Source: Cellvibrionales bacterium UBA2034
GTDB lineage: Bacteria; Pseudomonadota; Gammaproteobacteria; Pseudomonadales; UBA7239
Reading direction: 5' to 3'
Length of the DNA: 12,615 nucleotides
Assembly: GCA_002333095.1 (NCBI GenBank)
Contig: DDBK01000163.1
Span: 8,168 to 20,782 of the forward strand
A model generated the notes under the pieces. The model saw only the letters and a program-made list of their open reading frames with translations. It did no database searches and had not been told where the DNA came from. This document shows positions 7,121 through 12,615 of the stretch, in pieces; positions within the stretch are counted from its first letter, which is position 1; every line of letters begins with the position of its first letter. Both the position numbers and the translations under genes were made by a program.

Positions 7121-7828
7121 TTATTCACGCCGTCATTGCGTTCATTTTTTGATTCACGTGTGCCATCCAGTTGCCTGTTGTGTCACGGCGCTGTGCGTGG
7201 CCTGAAACCACTGTGCAGCGGTTGCGAACAGGATTTACCGTGGAATACCTGTGCCTGCCTTCGCTGTGCAATACCCATGCACACTGCCGGATATTTTTGC
7301 GGAGAGTGTTTGCAAGCACCACCCGTTTTCAAGCACGCACTGTGCGCTTTTCGGTATGAAGAACCGGTGGCGGGATTGCTGAACCGCTACAAGCACAGCG
7401 GCAAACTGGCTTGTGGCCATTGGCTGGCGCAAGGCCTTGCTGATGCTATTGCCCGCCACTACGGGAAAAGACAGATGGCCTTGCCTGACTGTGTGATGCC
7501 TGTGCCATTGCACTGGCGCCGGTTGCGCAGTCGGGGCTTTGACCAGGGTGGCGAAATCGGCAAGGTGCTGGCACGGCGGTTGGCGTTACCGGTATCGTCC
7601 GCCTTACGTCGCCAGCGATACACTTCCAGCCAGCAGGCTCTCAACAGGGAGCAGCGGCAGCACAATCTGGCAGGTGCGTTTGCCCTGCAAGCGCCTTTGC
7701 CGTATCGCAGTGTGGCGCTGGTGGATGATGTGCTGACCACTGGCAGCACCGCCCACGAAATCACGGCATTGTTGCAGTCGGGTGGTGTGGAGGAGGTGCA
7801 TATCTGGGCGATTGCCCGCACGCCGTGA
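7118..7828 (+). CDS. comF: ComF-family amidophosphoribosyltransferase-like protein
   Basis: Cytoplasmic ComF/GntX-family protein of 236 residues, a normal length. The family is needed for natural transformation in some bacteria, where it assists handling of incoming single-stranded DNA; its enzyme activity is unsettled. The N-terminus has two zinc-ribbon-like cysteine sets: C19xxC22...C33xxC36 and C47xxC50...C61xxC64. The middle carries PVPLHWRRLRSRGFDQ (128-143), then the TSSQQALNREQR segment and an HNLAGAF stretch, all ComF hallmarks. The type I phosphoribosyltransferase PRPP loop is VALVDDVLTTGST (199-211). The start at 7118 is set by a good Shine-Dalgarno and the expected N-terminus. It lies 34 nt after letB with no visible terminator, so read-through is possible. 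Presence of comF alone does not show that the organism is competent. Confidence 0.95.
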   Translation: MLFTPSLRSFFDSRVPSSCLLCHGAVRGLKPLCSGCEQDLPWNTCACLRCAIPMHTAGYFCGECLQAPPVFKHALCAFRYEEPVAGLLNRYKHSGKLACGHWLAQGLADAIARHYGKRQMALPDCVMPVPLHWRRLRSRGFDQGGEIGKVLARRLALPVSSALRRQRYTSSQQALNREQRQHNLAGAFALQAPLPYRSVALVDDVLTTGSTAHEITALLQSGGVEEVHIWAIARTP

Positions 7829-7854
7829 CCTTTCTCTCCCGACTTGCTTATAAT
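7825..7854 (+). promoter_or_regulatory. Sigma-70-type promoter before the small membrane protein gene
   Basis: A perfect TATAAT lies at 7849-7854. GTGACC at 7825-7830 matches four of six positions of TTGACA with an 18-bp spacer; it overlaps the comF stop codon (7826-7828). Transcription would start near 7861, giving a leader of about 35 nt before the ATG at 7896. The -10 box is strong; the -35 box is modest. Confidence 0.55.
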
Positions 7855-7895
7855 GCGCGCGGATTTTTCCTTTCCCCGACATTCGAGAGCATTTT

Positions 7896-8123
7896 ATGGA
7901 ACCCATTTCCTCTGTACTGGTTTTCTTTGGTGCGGCCACGCTGCTGGTCAGCTGGGTGTACATGATCATTATTTCCTTCAAGGCGGACTATGCCTGGGGC
8001 TTCATGAGCGTATTCCTGCCGCCGCTGTCATACCTTTACGGCCTGTTTAACCTCGGCAAGACGTGGGAAGTGCTGGCGCTGGCGTTTGTTGGCAGTGTGC
8101 TGTTACTGACCGGGCTGTTTTAA
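7896..8123 (+). CDS. Small two-helix membrane protein of unknown function
   Basis: I do not recognise this 75-residue protein. It starts at an ATG with GAGAG (7885-7889) 6 nt upstream. It is almost entirely hydrophobic, with segments at about 5-27 (SSVLVFFGAATLLVSWVYMI) and about 55-75 (EVLALAFVGSVLLLTGLF to the end). A shorter hydrophobic stretch around 35-52 (WGFMSVFLPPLSYLYGLFNL) has a Pro-Pro and several aromatics. The only charges are a Lys-Ala-Asp between segments and a Gly-Lys-Thr-Trp-Glu before the last helix. No signal-peptidase site is evident. It has its own promoter and ends 6 nt before the next gene, so the two probably share a transcript. Consistent codon use and a good start make it a real gene. 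Confidence 0.8.
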   Translation: MEPISSVLVFFGAATLLVSWVYMIIISFKADYAWGFMSVFLPPLSYLYGLFNLGKTWEVLALAFVGSVLLLTGLF

Positions 8124-8129
8124 TTTCCC

Positions 8130-8621
8130 GTGGCGCGCATACCGCTGCCAGAAGGCGACCTGCCCGAGCGTTACAGGGTGTTCGGTTTACACCCTGCGCT
8201 GGGTAAGGCGCTCGCCGGCTTGTCTGAAGCTATTTATGAAAAATCGAATCTGGACAAGCGTGTACGTGAAGCCGTCCGCATGCGCATTGCCTTGATCAAT
8301 GAATGCCGGATTTGTCTTGGATACCGCTTTCCTGAATTGCAGGCGCTCGGTATTGATGAGGCATTTTATGAGGCAGTCAGGGATTGGCGAAGCAGTGACA
8401 GGTTCAGTGAAAAAGAAAAAATGGCCATCGAATACGCCGAAAGGTTTTTGCTGGACCATACAAAAATTGATGATGAGTTCTTCCGGCGCCTGGAGAAACA
8501 TTTCTCCAGTGCTGAAATATTTGATCTGAGCGCAGTAATTGCGGGGCTTCTGGCCAATGGACGTTTACTGCAAGTCTTGCAAGTGGAGCAGCCCTGCGCC
8601 TTGCATGCATCGGATCAGTAA
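8130..8621 (+). CDS. AhpD/carboxymuconolactone decarboxylase-like protein with altered motif
   Basis: Probable cytoplasmic all-helical protein of the CMD/AhpD-like fold, 163 residues. The start must lie after the TAA at 8121-8123, which is in the same frame and ends the previous gene; GTG at 8130 is the only early start codon, though no Shine-Dalgarno stands out. The core REAVRMRIALINECRICLGY carries the AhpD arrangement E-x11-C-x2-C (Glu47, Cys59, Cys62). Where AhpD has its proton-relay His three residues later, this protein has Arg66. The CxxC could still support thiol-disulfide chemistry. A second helical half (FSEKEKMAIEYAERFLLDHT and following) matches the family's C-terminal region. Function could be peroxidase-like or unrelated; carboxymuconolactone decarboxylation is not implied. 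Convergent with the adenylate cyclase gene; the two stops are 6 nt apart. Confidence 0.85.
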   Translation: MARIPLPEGDLPERYRVFGLHPALGKALAGLSEAIYEKSNLDKRVREAVRMRIALINECRICLGYRFPELQALGIDEAFYEAVRDWRSSDRFSEKEKMAIEYAERFLLDHTKIDDEFFRRLEKHFSSAEIFDLSAVIAGLLANGRLLQVLQVEQPCALHASDQ

Positions 8622-8627
8622 CCTGCT

Positions 8628-10697
8628 TTATTTGCCCAGATCATCCAGTAAACCCTGCAAGTAAGCCATGACCTGTCTGCGGCTGGTCTTGTGCATATCG
8701 ATATCCACCACAAAACCATCATGGCGCGCTGAAATGACTGCAGCACGGTTTTGCATGTTTTCCTGCAGGTCCAGCACCTGATAGGTCTGTATCGGTCGCG
8801 TAATCCCTTTGACAGTGATTTCACCTTTTTCTGCGCAGGCGATCACGTCTTTTACCAATGCATAGGTTTCATGTGAAATCAGTATCTGGTCAGGATCAGC
8901 GCTGGATTCCAGTCGGCTGGCCAGATTCACTTGCCCCCCGACAATGGTGTAATCCATACGGCTCTCGCAACCGAAATTCCCGACAGTGCAATAACCGGTG
9001 TTAATGCCACAGCGGATGCGCAAGGGTTTATATATACCTTCGTTTTTCCATTTCTCGCGTAGCATGACCATCCGGTCGCGCATATCCAGCGCCATTCGCA
9101 CGCAGGCAATGGCATCTTCCTTTTCGCCGCAGGTCTCCGGATCGCCAAAAAACACCATCACCGCATCGCCAATAAACTTGTCGATAGTGCCACCGTGCCG
9201 GAGTGCAATTTGTGCCATTTCATCAAGATAATTATTCAACAGGCCGCTCAACACTTCCGATTCAAGGTTGTCGGTCATCTCGGTGAAACCCTTGATGTCG
9301 GAAAAAAAGATAGTGAGCTTCTTGCGTCGGGTTTCAACGCGCACATCGTTTTGCCCGCTGAATATGGAGCTGTAAACCTGCGGTGAAAGGTATTTGGCCA
9401 GTTTGGCGGTCAGGCCTTCAAGGGCATGCGTGCGTTCCCGCACCTTGTCTTCCAGTTGCGCGTTGGATTTTTTCTGGATTTGCAAAGCTTCTTCGTGTGC
9501 GGCAAGGCTTTCTTTTTTCAGCTGCGCAATTTTTGCTGCCAGACCCAATGACTGCAGGATAGCTTCAAGCACAGAGCCGATCTGGATTGCATTGCCAGTC
9601 AGGTGGTTGTGTGGCAGGAAGCCCAGAATGGTTAATACATAGATAAGCGCACCGACCAGCAGCATCGACCAGGAAATCATGAAATAACGAGCCAGGAGAT
9701 TGCCCTTGAAAAGCAGGTATGTGCCCACTGCCAGCACCAGTGTGCAGACAATGCTGGCCAGAATGGTGTGAAAAATATCAAAACCATGTACGCCAATAAA
9801 AAAAGGAATGGGGATGGTGACAAGGCAGATAGCGGCAGTTCGCTTGATCCATTGATAAAGTCGTGGGTACAGTTTGGGTATATCGAGAAAATGCGATGAG
9901 TACAGGCAAAGAAAAAACAACATCAAATGATTCAAGGCATAGAGAATCAGTAATGCATGGCGCGTAACCCATGCGCCATGGTTTTCCATGATTACGCCTT
10001 CTATGCAGGCCATCGCGCTGATAAAGCAGGCCAGATAAAAAACATAATACAAATGGGATTTTTCCCTGACGATAAAGAACATCAGGAAGTTATAGATGCC
10101 AACAGCTGCCAGCATGCCGTAGTAAAAACCGGTGATATATTGGTCGACATGATCATTTTTCGCGAATGCATCTTTTTTCCATATGGATAGCGGGAAAACA
10201 AGATTTGATGCAGTAATGCGATATACAACGGTTTTTGACTGCCATGGCTGCAGGCTGATAGAGAAATTGGGATAACGGTGCCGCAGGCTATTTCCGGTAT
10301 TGGCTTTGTCAAGGCCGGATGATTTTTTCTGCCACGATCCATCGGCTTGTTGTTCGTATAGCTCAATATCAAGCAGTAAAGGCTGGGCAATTACCATCAA
10401 CATGTCTTGTGTAAAGGCAGTGTCGTTATGCAGGTTCAGTTTTGTCCATAGCGCGGCTGTAGTGAAACTGAGGTTGATGGTATCACTGTTGCTGGTTTGC
10501 CATGCGTCACTGTTTTCCAACACTTCATCCAGTGTCTTGTTGGCATCTGTATCAACAAAGTATTGCAGGATATTGGAGAGTAAATAATGGTCAGTACGGT
10601 TATTGATATTCAGGACAGGTTCTGCATACAAGTATGGTGACAGGAGGAAAAGCAGAAAAGTGGCGACTGCAATAATTCCGGCTTTTCTGCGCTGCAT
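8628..10697 (-). CDS. Membrane class III adenylate cyclase with 7TMR-DISM sensor
   Basis: Predicted inner-membrane receptor that makes cAMP from ATP in response to a periplasmic signal; 689 residues. A signal peptide (basic MQRRK, hydrophobic core, likely cleavage after YLYA at 25) precedes a 7TMR-DISMED2-like domain (about 30-165), seven membrane helices (about 185-390), a coiled coil (about 390-430) and a class III cyclase domain (about 455-643). Catalytic residues are complete: metal ligands Asp467 (FFSDIKGFT) and Asp511 (GDAVMVFFGD), adenine-specifying Lys507 (TIDKFIGD) and Thr584 (MDYTIVGG), and transition-state Asn591 and Arg595 (VNLASRLES). Lys plus Thr fits a class IIIb adenylate rather than guanylate cyclase. 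A tail of about 45 residues follows. The start is 12 nt after the oxidase stop; the only Shine-Dalgarno-like element (AAGG, 10708-10711) is 10 nt from the ATG. The ligand is unknown; DISMED2 domains are thought to bind carbohydrates or similar molecules. Confidence 0.93.
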   Translation of the reverse strand: MQRRKAGIIAVATFLLFLLSPYLYAEPVLNINNRTDHYLLSNILQYFVDTDANKTLDEVLENSDAWQTSNSDTINLSFTTAALWTKLNLHNDTAFTQDMLMVIAQPLLLDIELYEQQADGSWQKKSSGLDKANTGNSLRHRYPNFSISLQPWQSKTVVYRITASNLVFPLSIWKKDAFAKNDHVDQYITGFYYGMLAAVGIYNFLMFFIVREKSHLYYVFYLACFISAMACIEGVIMENHGAWVTRHALLILYALNHLMLFFLCLYSSHFLDIPKLYPRLYQWIKRTAAICLVTIPIPFFIGVHGFDIFHTILASIVCTLVLAVGTYLLFKGNLLARYFMISWSMLLVGALIYVLTILGFLPHNHLTGNAIQIGSVLEAILQSLGLAAKIAQLKKESLAAHEEALQIQKKSNAQLEDKVRERTHALEGLTAKLAKYLSPQVYSSIFSGQNDVRVETRRKKLTIFFSDIKGFTEMTDNLESEVLSGLLNNYLDEMAQIALRHGGTIDKFIGDAVMVFFGDPETCGEKEDAIACVRMALDMRDRMVMLREKWKNEGIYKPLRIRCGINTGYCTVGNFGCESRMDYTIVGGQVNLASRLESSADPDQILISHETYALVKDVIACAEKGEITVKGITRPIQTYQVLDLQENMQNRAAVISARHDGFVVDIDMHKTSRRQVMAYLQGLLDDLGK

Positions 10698-10709
10698 GGG
10701 TTTTCTGCC

Positions 10710-12615
10710 TTAATTCCAGTCAATGATGTCAGACAATAATTTGTTGCCAAAACGATTTTTCATGTCTTGCAGATCAACGCCACCTGCGGCAGCTATAGTT
10801 TCCAGCTGTGATTTGAATGCAGGAATAACCTCGACATACGCAGTATCGCGCAAATATTCTTTCACCGGACTGTTGTGTACAGTCAGGCCTTCCCACTCTT
10901 TTGCCCAGTGCGGCCTGGCATTCAGTAAGTTTCCTTCTACATCGCGATATGCAGTCCATGCGTCCAGTATTTTTTGTTTGAACGCCTGCCATTCCGCAGT
11001 GGGTGTATTGCAGTGTGTCAGCACTTCAATGGAGCACGTGCCGAGAGTATTGCCATATTGCGGAGCCATCAGGATGGAAGAACCTCCCATCACCCGCATT
11101 TCAAGCGTCAGGCGCATCGGTGTGTCATCGCTTCCCTTGGCGCTCTCATAGACCAGTCGGATCGCATCCCACCATGCGCGTTGACAAACAGACCAGTCCG
11201 GTTTGGTTTCATCGTCTTCGCGTGCCGGTATCGGGATTTCCAGTTCAATATCCAGCACGCGCATATTCTGTACACCACGGCGGAAATGCAGCGCGTCTAT
11301 CAGCGGTGTGACAATTTTCTCCTCGCTGGGTAGCACTGCCATCGCTGCTTTGGCAAGCATTTTTGCCTGTACATCGCCGGGCAATAATTCAAACAAATCA
11401 AAATCCAGCACCAGCTGACCAACGTAATTCTGCATTTCCTGGAACCAGGTTTCTGCAGGCGAAGGGTAGTCGATGGCTTGTTCACGGCTGCCGTTGTTTT
11501 TCCAGCAGTTGATCCAGCCTTGTTCTTCAAATACAAACCAGAACCATTCGGCGTAATAGCCTTGCTCGCACTGGCGTTCAAATTCACGCTGCGCTTGCTG
11601 CAGATCCACATCGCTGATGCCTTCCATGTTCACTTCTGCCGGCACATCGTCGCGCGACAGCGGCGGCACACAAAGAGCAACCGGTTTCTTTTTCGGCTGC
11701 ATCACTGCGTAGCTCATAGGATCCAGTTTCAGTGTAATCGACGTAACAATGCCCAATAAGCCGAAGCAGCCAGCAGCAGCTTTCAATTGTTGCGGATCAT
11801 TGACAATTTGCAGTTCACCATTGGCATTTACAAATTCAATTTCAGTGACCAGATCTGACAGGGTTTCATTTTTCCAGCCAGCGCCATGGCAGATCGGTGC
11901 ATTGCTGCCGCCATACGTAATCTCAACCATGATCACATTAAGTGGAACGGTCCATTGCCAGTTGCCGCCCTGCTGATCAAGACACCAGCGCCTGAATTGT
12001 TCATTCGATGTGCTGGCGCCAATTTTACAGAGCCCTTTTGTCTTGCCATTTTCATTCAGGGTGCCGACTATTTTTATTCCCTGCAAATCGTTGGCTGGGT
12101 CAATATCCGGGTGCAATGCGGGCAACTGTTCTGCCACATCCAGTGGCAGCATGGAAACAGTTACCTCGCCATTAGCGCCATACAAGGAAGTCCAGGTGTG
12201 TCGATAACCGGCAGCGCGCACCCGTTTGTTGTTGGACTTTGCCCAGCGCACAATATTCATCACGCCCTGTTTGCTGCGCGGTACAAAAGTGTAGGCGGGC
12301 GTATGGTCGACAGTGCCTCCCCAATTGCGAAAACGCAGTTGTCGATGTACTTCTACTGGTTTGCCGTCGGATTCAGTCACACCTTTAACGGCATTTTTTG
12401 AGAGTTGTAACTGCAAGCGGCTGGATAATTTTTTGAACGCCCGTTTATACCAGCCAGGATTCAGGAGCCGGTGCCGTAATCCCCGCAGGATACGTTTCCT
12501 TTCTGCCTGGCTTGCCTGCTTCAGGTGTTCGTTGATGCGCTCGTCACGCTGCAGCATTTGCAAGAGCAAGCGCACAGCGCGCCAGGTGGGTAAACGCCCG
12601 CTGGCGTAGAGTTGC
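10710..12615 (-). CDS. FAD-linked oxidase of the VAO/PCMH fold, 5'-incomplete at window edge
   Basis: Flavin-dependent oxidase with an FAD_binding_4-type domain; substrate unknown. Taking GTG at 12575 as residue 1, the product is 621 residues. That GTG has no Shine-Dalgarno and the frame stays open to the edge, reading QLYASGRLPTWRA before it, so the true start is probably outside. From about residue 80: FRNWGG, then VRAAGYRHTW, where His126 is the likely site of covalent FAD attachment, as in the GYMH of Brevibacterium cholesterol oxidase II or the GxGH of aldonolactone oxidases. Later come PICHGAGWKNETLSDLV, then a GCFGLLGIVTSITLKLDP segment, both typical of the FAD domain. The C-terminal 300 residues, rich in Trp and acidic residues, would be the substrate domain and match nothing I can name. 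No signal peptide is visible, but the real N-terminus is missing. The cyclase follows 12 nt downstream. Confidence 0.85.
   Translation of the reverse strand, partial: QLYASGRLPTWRAVRLLLQMLQRDERINEHLKQASQAERKRILRGLRHRLLNPGWYKRAFKKLSSRLQLQLSKNAVKGVTESDGKPVEVHRQLRFRNWGGTVDHTPAYTFVPRSKQGVMNIVRWAKSNNKRVRAAGYRHTWTSLYGANGEVTVSMLPLDVAEQLPALHPDIDPANDLQGIKIVGTLNENGKTKGLCKIGASTSNEQFRRWCLDQQGGNWQWTVPLNVIMVEITYGGSNAPICHGAGWKNETLSDLVTEIEFVNANGELQIVNDPQQLKAAAGCFGLLGIVTSITLKLDPMSYAVMQPKKKPVALCVPPLSRDDVPAEVNMEGISDVDLQQAQREFERQCEQGYYAEWFWFVFEEQGWINCWKNNGSREQAIDYPSPAETWFQEMQNYVGQLVLDFDLFELLPGDVQAKMLAKAAMAVLPSEEKIVTPLIDALHFRRGVQNMRVLDIELEIPIPAREDDETKPDWSVCQRAWWDAIRLVYESAKGSDDTPMRLTLEMRVMGGSSILMAPQYGNTLGTCSIEVLTHCNTPTAEWQAFKQKILDAWTAYRDVEGNLLNARPHWAKEWEGLTVHNSPVKEYLRDTAYVEVIPAFKSQLETIAAAGGVDLQDMKNRFGNKLLSDIIDWN

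Noticed and set aside
8600..8660. Bidirectional terminator expected between the convergent genes ending at 8621 and 8628
   Set aside because: Only 6 nt separate the two stops, and no GC-rich stem followed by a T-run was found on either strand nearby.
11886..12401. Plus-strand open frame of 171 codons opposite the FAD oxidase
   Set aside because: It is fully antisense to a conserved flavoprotein domain, and its product has no recognisable motif.
1..12615. Mobile element, CRISPR array, tRNA or phage signature
   Set aside because: No transposase or integrase motif, regularly spaced direct repeats, tRNA-like cloverleaf or target-site duplication was noticed on either strand when reading by eye.

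Overview
The window looks like ordinary chromosomal DNA of a Gram-negative proteobacterium, most likely a gammaproteobacterium or close relative. It carries an RND efflux pump with an outer-membrane factor, Lol-type lipoproteins, a LetB-like seven-MCE periplasmic tunnel protein and a ComF, with mid-range GC by eye and very tight gene packing. I cannot name a genus. No tRNA, rRNA, CRISPR array, insertion sequence or prophage gene was seen, and no stretch over 300 bases lacks a gene.

Left part, + strand (1-7083), an envelope-transport block: the C-terminal end of an RND (HAE-1) pump permease; a NodT-family outer-membrane factor lipoprotein; a CPA1/NhaP-type cation:proton antiporter; a half-size LetA/PqiA-family membrane protein; a DUF3313-type lipoprotein; and a seven-MCE-domain LetB homologue. 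The first four genes are almost contiguous: a 2-nt gap, then ATGA and GTGA stop/start overlaps. After a 78-nt gap come the lipoprotein and letB, 27 nt apart. The RND permease and outer-membrane factor would form an efflux system with an adaptor presumably encoded to the left. The LetA-like protein and LetB would form an inner-to-outer-membrane lipid route. The lipoprotein encoded between them is a candidate third component.

Middle part, + strand (7118-8621): comF starts 34 nt after letB. A promoter with a perfect TATAAT box then precedes a two-gene unit: a 75-residue membrane protein of unknown function and an AhpD/carboxymuconolactone-decarboxylase-like protein. The second gene starts at a GTG 6 nt after the stop of the first, and its AhpD-type motif has Arg where the catalytic His is expected.

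Right part, - strand (8628-12615), convergent with the middle part: a large FAD-linked oxidase of the VAO/PCMH fold, whose reading frame stays open to the window edge, followed 12 nt later by a membrane class III adenylate cyclase with a 7TMR-DISM sensor. They probably form one transcript whose promoter lies outside the window.

The most interesting points are the single-domain LetA with an embedded lipoprotein gene before letB, the antiporter translationally coupled into an efflux/lipid-transport operon, the altered AhpD motif next to an unknown membrane protein, and the pairing of an oxidase with a ligand-sensing cyclase.
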